Source: Dorea_A amylophila
Lineage (GTDB): Bacteria > Bacillota > Clostridia > Lachnospirales > Lachnospiraceae
NCBI RefSeq assembly: GCF_025567265.1
Contig: NZ_JAOQJW010000001.1
Location: 1 to 64,000, forward strand
DNA: 64,000 bases
Direction of reading: 5' to 3'
Shown here: piece by piece, positions 8,141 through 16,714 of the stretch
How the letters are laid out: the number at the start of each line of letters is the position of its first letter
How positions within the stretch are numbered: the stretch's first letter is position 1
The notes under the pieces: generated by a model
The model's input: only the letters and a program-made list of their open reading frames with translations
Database searches by the model: none
What the model was told of the DNA's origin: nothing
Position numbers and translations under genes: made by a program

Positions 8141-9889
8141 ATGAAAAACAAAACATTTCATAAAAGAAAAATACTGGTGGTATTCGCCGGAGCCTTTGCG
8201 ATGATATTTGTTTTGATCGGAAGACTGACCTATCTTATGGTATTTGATGCAGAATATTATCAGAAAAAAGCGGAAGATCTGCATGAGAGGGAGCGTGACA
8301 TTAAGGCTGCGAGAGGAGAAATCCTTGACAGGAATGGGAAAGTTTTGGCAACAAACCGGACGGTATGTACAATTTCTGTGATCCATAGTCAGATCAGGGA
8401 AGCGGAAACAGTCATTGATAACTTATCGGAACTTCTTGAAATGAATAGCAGTGAGGTGCGCAAACGTGTGGAAAAGATATCATCCATAGAAAGGATAAAA
8501 TCAAATGTGGATAAAAAAACGGGAGATAAGATCCGAAATCTGGGGATGGCAGGAGTAAAAGTAGATGAAGATTTTAAAAGATTTTATCCATATGATGCGC
8601 TTGCCTCTAAAGTATTGGGGTTTACCGGAGCTGACAATCAGGGAATCATCGGACTTGAGGTAAAATATGATAAATATCTGAAAGGTGTTGACGGTAAGAT
8701 CCTGACAACAACAGATGCAAGAGGAATCGAACTGGATGGTGTCGCAGAAGACAGAAAAGAGCCAGTGGCAGGGAATACATTAAAGATCAGTCTGGATTAT
8801 AATATGCAGAAGTATGCTATGCAGATGGCGGAAAAAGTGCGGCAGGAAAAGCAGGCGGAAAAAACGGCAATTCTTCTTATGAATCCTCAGAACGGGGAAA
8901 TATATGCGATGGTAAACGTTCCGGAATTCAATCTGAACCGGCCGTTTGAGCTGAATACGGAAGAAGAGTCGGATGAAAATATGACGGATGAGCAGAAGCA
9001 GGATGCTCTGAATCAGATGTGGAGAAACGGATGTATCAACGATACTTATGAGCCGGGGAGCACATTTAAGATCATTACAGCATCTGCAGGTCTGGAAGAA
9101 GGGGTAGTCCGTCTTACAGATCAGTTTCAATGTCCCGGATATAAAATGGTAGAAGACCGCAGGATACGGTGTCATAAGGTGGGAGGGCATGGTACGGAGA
9201 ACTTTGTGCAGGGTATACAGAACTCATGCAATCCGGTATTTATAGAACTGGGACTTCGTATCGGAGTCGATAGATTTTGCGATTATTTTCATAAGTTTGG
9301 TCTGATGAATCTGACGGGGGTAGATATCCCGGGAGAAGCAGGGACGATCATGCATAAAAAGGAAAATATCGGACAGGTAGAACTGGCTACGATCAGTTTT
9401 GGACAGTCGTTCCAGATTACACCAATCCAGCTTGCAGCGACAGTAAGTGCACTGATCAATGGGGGAAAGAGAGTGACGCCGCACTTTGGAACGGAGATCC
9501 TGAATGAAGACGGGAAAGTAACGAAAGAATTTCACTATAGTGAAAAAAAGCATATTGTTTCGGAAAAGACATCTGAGACTATGAGGATACTTCTGGAAAG
9601 TGTCGTTTCTGAAGGGTCCGGAAAGAATGCGTATGTGGAAGGATACAGAATCGGAGGCAAGACGGCGACCTCCCAGACATTACCGAGAAGTGCGAACAAG
9701 TACATATCTTCTTTTGTGGGATTTGCCCCGGCAGATGATCCAAAGATCCTGGGAATGTGTGTGATCTATGATCCGCAGGGAATTTATTACGGAGGTACGA
9801 TCGCAGCTCCGGTAATCGGTAATATTTTCGAAAATATATTGCCTTATCTTGGCATTGAAAAACAATTGGAAATGCAGTATACTAGGTAA
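8141..9889 (+). CDS. second class B penicillin-binding protein (SpoVD/FtsI type)
   Basis: The 582-residue product has an N-terminal transmembrane anchor (~11-31), the pedestal motif AARGEILDRNGKVLATN (~50-66) and a transpeptidase domain. Its motifs are STFK (Ser307) and SCN (362-364), but the third motif is KTA (507-509) where the family normally has KTG or KSG. It lacks PASTA domains. It lies between the first PBP gene and mraY, and its start is immediately behind a terminator-like hairpin that covers its ribosome-binding site, so it is probably expressed less than, or at a different time from, its neighbour. A role as the sporulation PBP SpoVD is an inference. Confidence 0.9.
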   Translation: MKNKTFHKRKILVVFAGAFAMIFVLIGRLTYLMVFDAEYYQKKAEDLHERERDIKAARGEILDRNGKVLATNRTVCTISVIHSQIREAETVIDNLSELLEMNSSEVRKRVEKISSIERIKSNVDKKTGDKIRNLGMAGVKVDEDFKRFYPYDALASKVLGFTGADNQGIIGLEVKYDKYLKGVDGKILTTTDARGIELDGVAEDRKEPVAGNTLKISLDYNMQKYAMQMAEKVRQEKQAEKTAILLMNPQNGEIYAMVNVPEFNLNRPFELNTEEESDENMTDEQKQDALNQMWRNGCINDTYEPGSTFKIITASAGLEEGVVRLTDQFQCPGYKMVEDRRIRCHKVGGHGTENFVQGIQNSCNPVFIELGLRIGVDRFCDYFHKFGLMNLTGVDIPGEAGTIMHKKENIGQVELATISFGQSFQITPIQLAATVSALINGGKRVTPHFGTEILNEDGKVTKEFHYSEKKHIVSEKTSETMRILLESVVSEGSGKNAYVEGYRIGGKTATSQTLPRSANKYISSFVGFAPADDPKILGMCVIYDPQGIYYGGTIAAPVIGNIFENILPYLGIEKQLEMQYTR

Positions 9890-9933
9890 AGTTAGAGATT
9901 AACTGAATAACAAAAGAATTAAAGAGGTGGATT

Positions 9934-10890
9934 ATGGATTATAAGGTGTTTATTCCGGTATTGATTTCATTTGTGTTAAGTGTGATTCTTGGTCCTCTTG
10001 TGATACCTGTACTCAGAAGACTTAAGATGGATCAGACGGAGAGAGAAGATGGAGTGCAGTCTCATTTGAAGAAAGCAGGAACTCCGACGATGGGAGGCGT
10101 AATGATCCTGTTGGCGGTTGTGATCACTTCCGTTATTTATATCGGACGTTATCCGAAGATCATTCCGATCCTGTTTTTGACACTTGGATTTGGTCTGATC
10201 GGATTTTTGGATGATTATCTGAAAGTTGTAATGAAACGTTCGGACGGGTTATATCCAAAGCAGAAGATGGCACTTCAGATCGTGGTAACAGCAATCTTTG
10301 CATTTTATATGGTGAAATTTGCAGGGGTTCCACTTACAATGCTGATTCCTTTTAGTGGGGGAAGATATCTGAACATTGGATGGCTGGCAATTCCATTGAT
10401 GTTCTTTGTAGTGATCGGAACCGTAAATGGTGTGAATTTTACAGATGGACTGGACGGCCTGGCATCCAGTGTTACGGTTTTGGTTGCAACATTCTTTACG
10501 GTTGTCGCAATTGGAACAAAAAGCGGAATTGAGCCGATTACCTGTGCGGTGGTGGGAGCACTCCTTGGATTTCTGCTGTTTAATGTATATCCGGCAAGTG
10601 TGTTTATGGGGGATACGGGTTCCCTGGCGCTGGGAGGATTTGTAGCATCCGCAGCATATATGCTCCAGATGCCGATTTTCATCATCATTGTTGGATTTAT
10701 CTATCTGGTAGAAGTATTATCCGTTATGATCCAGGTAACATATTTTAAAAAGACCGGCGGTAAAAGAATCTTTAAGATGGCGCCGATACATCATCATTTT
10801 GAACTGTGCGGATGGTCAGAGACAAGAGTTGTTGCAGTATTTTCGATTATCACAGCAATTTTATGCCTGATCGCACTGATGGCTATGTAG
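9934..10890 (+). CDS. mraY: MraY, phospho-MurNAc-pentapeptide translocase
   Basis: The 318-residue integral membrane enzyme transfers phospho-MurNAc-pentapeptide to undecaprenyl phosphate, making lipid I. Visible motifs are AGTPTMGGVMIL (~48-59), GFLDDYLKV (~90-98), NFTDGLDGLA (~168-177), FMGDTGSLALGG (~224-235) and APIHHHFELCG (~284-294), which carry the conserved Asp and His residues. There are about ten hydrophobic segments. AAAGAGGTGG precedes the ATG. murD follows after 9 bases. Confidence 0.97.
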   Translation: MDYKVFIPVLISFVLSVILGPLVIPVLRRLKMDQTEREDGVQSHLKKAGTPTMGGVMILLAVVITSVIYIGRYPKIIPILFLTLGFGLIGFLDDYLKVVMKRSDGLYPKQKMALQIVVTAIFAFYMVKFAGVPLTMLIPFSGGRYLNIGWLAIPLMFFVVIGTVNGVNFTDGLDGLASSVTVLVATFFTVVAIGTKSGIEPITCAVVGALLGFLLFNVYPASVFMGDTGSLALGGFVASAAYMLQMPIFIIIVGFIYLVEVLSVMIQVTYFKKTGGKRIFKMAPIHHHFELCGWSETRVVAVFSIITAILCLIALMAM

Positions 10891-10899
10891 GAGGGTAAC

Positions 10900-12255
10900 A
10901 TGGAAGTAAAAGGAAAAAAAGTACTTGTATTTGGTCTTGGGATCAGTGGAATCGGAGCTGGAAAGATTCTGGAAAGACAGGGAGCGGAAGTCGTACTGTA
11001 TGATGGAAATAAGAAGCTTATGGAAGAAAAAGTAAGACAGCAGTCCGGTGCAGACAGCAACGCAAAGATCATAATTGGTGAGTTTCCTGAAGAAATCCTT
11101 GCAGAACTTGATATGACTGTATTAAGTCCGGGAGTTCCGACAGACCTTCCGGTGATCGAAAAGATGCGTAAGCAGGGAATTACGGTTATCGGAGAGGTGG
11201 AGCTTGCTTATCAGTTTGGAAAAGGCGATGTTCTTGCTATTACAGGAACGAACGGCAAGACGACTACAACTACACTTCTTGGTGAGATTATGAAGAATTA
11301 TCAGGATGATGTATTTGTTGTTGGAAACATTGGAACACCGTACACAACTGCAGTAGAAGATATGACAGAGAATTCGATCACGGTTGCGGAGATGAGCAGT
11401 TTCCAGTTGGAAAGTATTGTTGAATTCCGTCCGAGGGTCAGTGCAATTCTTAATTTTACACCGGATCATCTGAACCGGCATCATACGATGGAAGCGTATG
11501 TGAATGCAAAGAAGAATATTGCAAAGAATCAGACAGAAGAAGACTACTGTATCCTGAATTATGAAGACAAACTGACAAGGGAATTTGGCAATGAAGTAAA
11601 AGCCAGAGTTCTATATTTCAGCAGTCAGCGTAAACTGGAAGAGGGAATATATCTGGAAGAGGGAAATATCATCTACAATTATGAAGGTGTAAAAGAGACA
11701 ATCTGCCATGTAGATGAACTGCAGATTCTTGGAACACACAATCACGAGAATGTTATGGCGGCATGTGCGATGGCAGCAGTTTACGGAGTTCCTGTAGGAG
11801 TGATCCGTGAAAGTGTGAAAGCGTTTGGTGGTGTGGAGCATCGTATTGAATATGTAACAGAGAAGAATGGAGTTACATATTATAACGATTCAAAAGGAAC
11901 CAATCCGGATGCTGCGATCAAAGGAATCCAGGCAATGAAGCGTCCGACTGTTCTGATCGGTGGCGGATATGATAAAGGCTCTGAATATACAGAGTGGATA
12001 GAAAGTTTTGACGGAAAAGTAAAAAAACTGATTCTTCTTGGGGATACCAGAGAAAAAATTGCTGCTGACGCTGAAAAGTGCGGATTTACTGATTATATGT
12101 TTGTAGATTCATTTGAAGAAGCAGTGCTCACGGCAGCGAAGATTGCAAAAGAGGGAGAAGCGGTTCTGCTTTCACCGGCATGTGCAAGCTGGGATATGTT
12201 CCCAAGTTACGAAGTACGCGGAGAGAAGTTCAAAGAGATTGTAAATTCCTTATAA
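10900..12255 (+). CDS. murD: MurD, UDP-MurNAc-L-alanine:D-glutamate ligase
   Basis: The 451-residue product is a Mur ligase. It has an N-terminal Rossmann-like domain (VLVFGLGISGIGAGK), the ATP-binding loop TGTNGKTTTT (~115-124), the central motif HLNRH (~190-194) and the C-terminal ligase domain with YNDSKGTNPDA (~327-337) and LSPACASWDMF. It adds D-glutamate to UDP-MurNAc-L-Ala in the cytoplasm. GGAGG stands before the ATG. The stop is 12 bases ahead of the TTG start of ftsW. Confidence 0.97.
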   Translation: MEVKGKKVLVFGLGISGIGAGKILERQGAEVVLYDGNKKLMEEKVRQQSGADSNAKIIIGEFPEEILAELDMTVLSPGVPTDLPVIEKMRKQGITVIGEVELAYQFGKGDVLAITGTNGKTTTTTLLGEIMKNYQDDVFVVGNIGTPYTTAVEDMTENSITVAEMSSFQLESIVEFRPRVSAILNFTPDHLNRHHTMEAYVNAKKNIAKNQTEEDYCILNYEDKLTREFGNEVKARVLYFSSQRKLEEGIYLEEGNIIYNYEGVKETICHVDELQILGTHNHENVMAACAMAAVYGVPVGVIRESVKAFGGVEHRIEYVTEKNGVTYYNDSKGTNPDAAIKGIQAMKRPTVLIGGGYDKGSEYTEWIESFDGKVKKLILLGDTREKIAADAEKCGFTDYMFVDSFEEAVLTAAKIAKEGEAVLLSPACASWDMFPSYEVRGEKFKEIVNSL

Positions 12256-12267
12256 GGAGTGAACGGG

Positions 12268-13368
12268 TTGAAGTATTCGTGGCAGTCAGAACAAACGGAA
12301 CAGAAAAAATGTGACAGAGTTCTGATATTAGTACTGGCAATCATTATCGTAACTGGTCTTGTGATTCTCTACAGCACAAGTGCATATAATGGAGAGATAA
12401 AATTCCAGGATACGTTTTATTATCTGAAAAAACAGGTATTTGCAACGCTTCTCGGGATTATGGGTATGTGGTGTATAGCGAATATAGACTATCATATCTG
12501 GAAAAAGTGGGCAGTTCCGGGATATCTGTTATCTATTTTACTCGGAGTACTGGTAATGTTGTTCGGAGAAGAATACAATGGGTCCAAAAGATGGTTGTCT
12601 TTTGGACCATTTTCTTTTCAGCCATCGGAATTTGCAAAGGTTGCGGTGATTCTGTTCCTGACATATATCATACTAAGAAATGCAGAAAAAATGTGGAAAT
12701 TTTCAACAGTCTGCAAGATTGTTATCAGTGTGCTGCCAATTGTAGGTCTGGTTGGGGCGAGCAATTTGAGCACAGCGGTTATTATTCTGGGAATAGCAGT
12801 CATCCTGGTATTTGTCGCAAGTCCGAAGTATGGGCAATTTGCGTGGATGGTGTGTCTGGGGTGTGCATTTATGGGGATATTTCTTGCTATGGAAAGTTAC
12901 CGGCTTGAACGGCTGCAGATCTGGCAGCATCCGGAAAAATATGAGAAAGGCTATCAGACACTTCAGGGGCTGTATGCAATCGGATCAGGAGGATTGTTTG
13001 GCAGGGGACTTGGAAGCAGTATCCAGAAACTCGGATTTGTACCGGAAGCGCAGAATGATATGATATTTTCTATTATCTGTGAGGAAATGGGATTGATCGG
13101 GGCAGTATTTGTAATGTTATTATTTTTCATCCTGATATGGCGCTTTTTTATTATTGCATCTCATGCACCCGATCTGGAGGGAGCTTTGATCGCATCCGGC
13201 GCAATGGCACACATGATGATACAGGTAATTCTTAATATTGCGGTTGTGACAAATACCATACCGAATACGGGAATTACATTGCCATTCATCAGTTATGGAG
13301 GAACTTCGGTTATGTTCCTGCTTTTTGAAATGGGGCTTGTGTTGAATGTGTCATGTTTGGTAAAATAA
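12268..13368 (+). CDS. ftsW: FtsW/SpoVE, septal SEDS peptidoglycan polymerase
   Basis: The 366-residue product has about ten transmembrane segments and the SEDS signatures LVILYSTSAY, YNGSKRWLSFGPFSFQPSE, YAIGSGGLFGRGLG, EAQNDMIFSIICEE (catalytic Asp in QND) and NTGITLPFISYGGTS. It polymerises lipid II at the septum with a class B PBP. I chose the TTG at 12268, because AAGGAG at 12254-12259 lies 8 bases before it; the in-frame GTG at 12259 overlaps that ribosome-binding site and cannot use it. Whether it also serves in sporulation as SpoVE cannot be told here. Confidence 0.93.
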   Translation: MKYSWQSEQTEQKKCDRVLILVLAIIIVTGLVILYSTSAYNGEIKFQDTFYYLKKQVFATLLGIMGMWCIANIDYHIWKKWAVPGYLLSILLGVLVMLFGEEYNGSKRWLSFGPFSFQPSEFAKVAVILFLTYIILRNAEKMWKFSTVCKIVISVLPIVGLVGASNLSTAVIILGIAVILVFVASPKYGQFAWMVCLGCAFMGIFLAMESYRLERLQIWQHPEKYEKGYQTLQGLYAIGSGGLFGRGLGSSIQKLGFVPEAQNDMIFSIICEEMGLIGAVFVMLLFFILIWRFFIIASHAPDLEGALIASGAMAHMMIQVILNIAVVTNTIPNTGITLPFISYGGTSVMFLLFEMGLVLNVSCLVK

Positions 13369-13402
13369 TATACATGTGGATGAAAGGAAGTTTGAATCAT
13401 AT

Positions 13403-14170
13403 ATGGGAAACCAGAGGCCAAAGAAAAAACAAGGGAACAAGAAGAATGGAAAAAAGCATCATGTATATGCAGTGATTGTTCTGCTGCTGGCAGCAGCGAT
13501 CATCATTATCGGAGGTATTTTGCTGTTCTATATTCAAGAAATAGAAGTAAGCGGAAATGAGTACTGTGACAGTCAGGAGATTGTGAATTGCGTGCAGAAT
13601 GATAAGCTGTCGGATAATTCTTTATATGTAGTTGCAAAATATTCTATGGGAAAAGGAACCGTACCGAAATGTCTGGATTCTTTAAAAGTCAGAATGAAAA
13701 ATCCGTGGACACTGCAGATTACGGTAAAAGAAAAGGCAATTACCGGGTGCGTGAAAACCGGAACAACCTATAGTTATTTTGATCAGAGTGGACTTGTGGT
13801 AAAACAATCTTCGGTAAAAGATGCGCAGATACCGGTTGTAGAGGGACTGAAGATAAAATCAGGCAAACTGTATAAGCAGATCCGAACATCAAATCAGACA
13901 AAATTTAATGAAATACTGGAAGCATGTGCAGAAAGTCAGAAATATGGGATATATCCGGAAAATGTGACGGTAAAACAGCAGCAGATCTATATGAAATTTG
14001 GAAATGTAAGTGCCTGTCTGGGAAGCCAGGTATCTGGTGAACAGATTGCTCAGATCAAGCCGATCTTAAAAAAGCTTGGTGATAAAGAGGGAATCCTGCA
14101 TTTGGAGACCTATTCAGAGAATAACACTACGATTACTTTTGAGATGAAAGAAATTTCACAAGAAAATTAG
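13403..14170 (+). CDS. ftsQ: FtsQ/DivIB cell-division protein
   Basis: The product has a basic cytoplasmic N-terminus (GNQRPKKKQGNKKNGKKHH), one transmembrane helix, and an extracellular POTRA domain starting IQEIEVSGNEYCDSQEI, followed by a beta domain. This is the FtsQ/DivIB layout; it recruits FtsL and DivIC and modulates FtsW-PBP. I prefer the ATG at 13403 (255 residues) with AAGGAAG 12 bases upstream. The in-frame GTG at 13376 would add nine residues but has no visible ribosome-binding site. It follows ftsW directly, with no murG between. Confidence 0.85.
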   Translation: MGNQRPKKKQGNKKNGKKHHVYAVIVLLLAAAIIIIGGILLFYIQEIEVSGNEYCDSQEIVNCVQNDKLSDNSLYVVAKYSMGKGTVPKCLDSLKVRMKNPWTLQITVKEKAITGCVKTGTTYSYFDQSGLVVKQSSVKDAQIPVVEGLKIKSGKLYKQIRTSNQTKFNEILEACAESQKYGIYPENVTVKQQQIYMKFGNVSACLGSQVSGEQIAQIKPILKKLGDKEGILHLETYSENNTTITFEMKEISQEN

Positions 14171-14189
14171 AAAAATTAGAGAAATTCTA

Positions 14190-14218
14190 TTGATATTTTA
14201 CACGAAAGTCTATATTAT
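14190..14218 (+). promoter_or_regulatory. sigma-A promoter of ftsZ
   Basis: TTGATA (14190-14195) and TATTAT (14213-14218) have a 17-base spacer and lie in the 137-base gap before ftsZ. A very AT-rich stretch follows (14211-14230) and an imperfect inverted repeat, GCAAACTGAG with CTCACTTGC, spans 14231-14254. Confidence 0.6.
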
Positions 14219-14307
14219 ATACTATATATAGCAAACTGAGTTCATCTCACTTGCTCTATCAATGGGATGTATAATATATAATAAGGATAACAAAGGAGGA
14301 GAAACCC

Positions 14308-15591
14308 TTGCTAGAAATTAAAACAAATGAATCAGAAGCAGCGGCAAAAATAATTGTTGTTGGAGTCGGTGGAGGCGGTAATAACGCAGTAAACCGAATG
14401 ATTGATGAGCAGATTGCCGGTGTTGAATTTATAGCGATCAATACAGATAAACAGGCACTTCAGCTGTGTAAAGCTCCGACATTGATGCAGATCGGTGATA
14501 AGATCACAAAAGGTCTGGGAGCTGGTGCAAGACCAGAGATTGGTGAGAAAGCTGCAGAAGAAAGTGCAGAAGAAGTATCAGCAGCACTGAAAGGTGCTGA
14601 TATGGTATTTGTAACTTGTGGTATGGGCGGCGGAACAGGAACAGGTGCTACACCGGTTGTTGCCCGCATTGCAAAAGAACAGGGAGCATTAACAGTTGGT
14701 GTTGTAACAAAGCCTTTCCGTTTTGAGTCAAAGACACGTATGAACAATGCCCTTGCAGGAATTGAAAAATTAAAAGAAAGTGTAGATACACTGATCGTAA
14801 TCCCGAATGATAAACTGCTGGAAGTTGTAGACAGACGTACAACGATGCCGGAAGCTTTGAAGAAAGCTGACGAAGTGTTACAGCAGGGTATTCAGGGAAT
14901 CACAGATCTGATCAATGTACCTTCACTGATTAACCTTGACTTCGCAGATGTACAGACAGTTATGACAGATAAGGGAATTGCCCACATTGGTATCGGTCAG
15001 GGACGTGGTGATGATAAAGCACTGGAAGCTGTAAAACAGGCTGTTGCCAGTCCGCTTCTGGAGACAACTATTGCCGGAGCATCTCATGTCATCATCAATG
15101 TATCCGGTGATATCACACTTATGGATGCATCCGATGCAGCAGAATATGTACAGGAACTGGCCGGAGAAGATGCGAACATCATTTTTGGTGCAATGTATGA
15201 TGATTCCAGAGCAGACGAAGCTACAATTACTGTAATTGCTACAGGACTTCATAATGTTGGCGGAAGTGCTTCAAAATTAAAATCAAGACTGGAAAATCAG
15301 GGAAGAACATCTGCGATGCCACATGGTCAGCAAGGACATGCATCTGCATATGAGAGACCGGTACGTCAGAGCAGTGCAATGTATGGACAGCAGCAGGCAG
15401 TACGTACACCGCAGGCAGAACGTCCGGTATCACCAAGACTTGATTTCGGAACAACAACACAGAGAGAGACAACGGGAACTGCAACAAGACGTCCAATGGG
15501 TGGAACCACTCCTACACTGGATACACCTAGAACACCTACAAGCAAGGTGAAAGAACAGTCAATTAAAATTCCTGATTTCTTTAAAAAATAA
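14308..15591 (+). CDS. ftsZ: FtsZ, tubulin-like division GTPase
   Basis: The 427-residue product has the GTPase domain opening IIVVGVGGGGNNAVNRM (~13-29), the tubulin signature GGGTGTGA (~108-115), and the T7 loop region NLDFADVQTVM (~208-218). A variable linker rich in Gln, Thr, Arg and Pro (~320-412) leads to the C-terminal peptide IKIPDFFKK, which binds partners such as FtsA or SepF. Translation starts at a TTG (14308) placed 7 bases after AAAGGAGGA. No ftsA lies upstream, so another membrane anchor, perhaps SepF, is likely; this is inference. Confidence 0.98.
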   Translation: MLEIKTNESEAAAKIIVVGVGGGGNNAVNRMIDEQIAGVEFIAINTDKQALQLCKAPTLMQIGDKITKGLGAGARPEIGEKAAEESAEEVSAALKGADMVFVTCGMGGGTGTGATPVVARIAKEQGALTVGVVTKPFRFESKTRMNNALAGIEKLKESVDTLIVIPNDKLLEVVDRRTTMPEALKKADEVLQQGIQGITDLINVPSLINLDFADVQTVMTDKGIAHIGIGQGRGDDKALEAVKQAVASPLLETTIAGASHVIINVSGDITLMDASDAAEYVQELAGEDANIIFGAMYDDSRADEATITVIATGLHNVGGSASKLKSRLENQGRTSAMPHGQQGHASAYERPVRQSSAMYGQQQAVRTPQAERPVSPRLDFGTTTQRETTGTATRRPMGGTTPTLDTPRTPTSKVKEQSIKIPDFFKK

Positions 15592-15667
15592 TCACATAAA
15601 GAATAGTACTACTTAGAATACAGAGAATATGCCGCAGGCAGTTTCTCTTACATACATTACTATAAGA

Positions 15668-15717
15668 AAGATCGTACACAGGTTGGCGTGAGCTGACTTG
15701 TATACGGTCTTTTTTTG
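15668..15717 (+). terminator. terminator of ftsZ
   Basis: AGATCGTACACAGG and CTTGTATACGGTCT pair imperfectly (G-U pairs and a mismatch), followed by TTTTTTTG. It lies ~75 bases after ftsZ. Confidence 0.7.
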
Positions 15718-15759
15718 TGTATCTTAGTTTTACTAATATGTTCGCAGGGTTACGAGAGC

Positions 15760-15824
15760 TGTCGAACGAAAAACGGAATCACATACAGTATCTGACAAAA
15801 TCCTTTTGAAAAAATTTATATAAT
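15760..15824 (+). promoter_or_regulatory. spoIIG-type promoter with 0A box
   Basis: TGTCGAA (15760-15766) is an exact Spo0A box core. CTGACA (15792-15797) and TATAAT (15819-15824) follow with a 21-base spacer, too long for ordinary sigma-A recognition but close to the 22-base spacer of the B. subtilis spoIIG promoter, which needs Spo0A-P. The bases over the -35 (TGTCAGA on the minus strand) are a second, weaker 0A-like site. Confidence 0.55.
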
Positions 15825-15883
15825 GTTACTTGTTTAAAAAAACAAATTTATTTCTGTGCACGGAAAGAGAAAGAAGGCCTGAT

Positions 15884-16714
15884 GTGTACTATGAATTATA
15901 TGTAGATGTGTTTTTTATGGTGAATTTTACAATGGATGCGATTCTTTTGATCCTTCTGAAGAAATTACTTGCCTGTCCGGCGGGGTATGGAAGGGTTTTT
16001 GCAGGAGCAGCAACTGGAGCCGCGATGACATGTATTGCAATTGTCATATTCAGGAAAACACCGGTATTAAGATTTGTAGTATTTCATGGAGTCATTAATG
16101 TAGTAATGATGAAGGCCGGCCTTGGAATAAAATGGGGCCGGGAATTGTTCAGAGGATGGGTGCTCTTGTATATAGAGTCATTTCTGCTGGGAGGTGTGTT
16201 CCAGTTCGTTCAACAGTATATAAGGCGGGGAAGTATGTTCTTTTTATTGGCTGTAATCAGTTACTACCTCGTGTCGGTAATCTGGAAAATCATTTTATTC
16301 TTTTCAGAGAAAGGAAATCGTTACTGTGAAGTCGAAGTGTTTTTTGGAGAAAAAAATGACAGACTGAGAGGACTGATAGATACAGGGAATACATTGAGTG
16401 ATACGATCAGTAATGATCCTGTCAGTATTATAGACAGAGCATCTGTAAGAAGACTGACAGAGGAAAAGAAACCGGAACGATTCAGATATATTTCTTATCA
16501 TTCCATCGGGAAAAAAGAGGGTGTGATGCCGGCGTTCCGGCTGGATAAGATGCAGATCATACGGGATGGAAACAAGATAAATGTGGAACATCCATTAGTG
16601 GCAGTAAGTGAAGAAGAATTAGGTTCAGAAAATTATCAGATGATTATCAATCCAGATATATTGACAGGAGGAAAGAAAAATGGTGATAAAAGTGGCAGTT
16701 CCACATCAGTTTAA
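15884..16714 (+). CDS. spoIIGA: SpoIIGA, sigma-E factor processing peptidase
   Basis: The product has an N-terminal half with about five hydrophobic segments (YYELYVDVFFMVNFTMDAILL onwards) and a C-terminal aspartic protease-like domain with LIDTGNTLSD (Asp166), the motif expected for SpoIIGA. It cleaves the N-terminal pro-sequence of sigma-E in the mother cell after a signal from SpoIIR. I chose the GTG at 15884 (276 residues), 6 bases after AGAAGG, because homologues start at YYE; a longer reading frame from 15830 would overlap the predicted promoter. It overlaps sigE by 35 bases. Confidence 0.93.
   Translation: MYYELYVDVFFMVNFTMDAILLILLKKLLACPAGYGRVFAGAATGAAMTCIAIVIFRKTPVLRFVVFHGVINVVMMKAGLGIKWGRELFRGWVLLYIESFLLGGVFQFVQQYIRRGSMFFLLAVISYYLVSVIWKIILFFSEKGNRYCEVEVFFGEKNDRLRGLIDTGNTLSDTISNDPVSIIDRASVRRLTEEKKPERFRYISYHSIGKKEGVMPAFRLDKMQIIRDGNKINVEHPLVAVSEEELGSENYQMIINPDILTGGKKNGDKSGSSTSV

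Noticed and set aside
12259..12267. GTG start for ftsW
   Set aside because: It overlaps the AAGGAG site that serves the TTG at 12268.
15830..15883. Longer SpoIIGA N-terminus from 15830
   Set aside because: The start would lie at the predicted transcription start, has no ribosome-binding site, and homologues begin at the YYELYVD segment.
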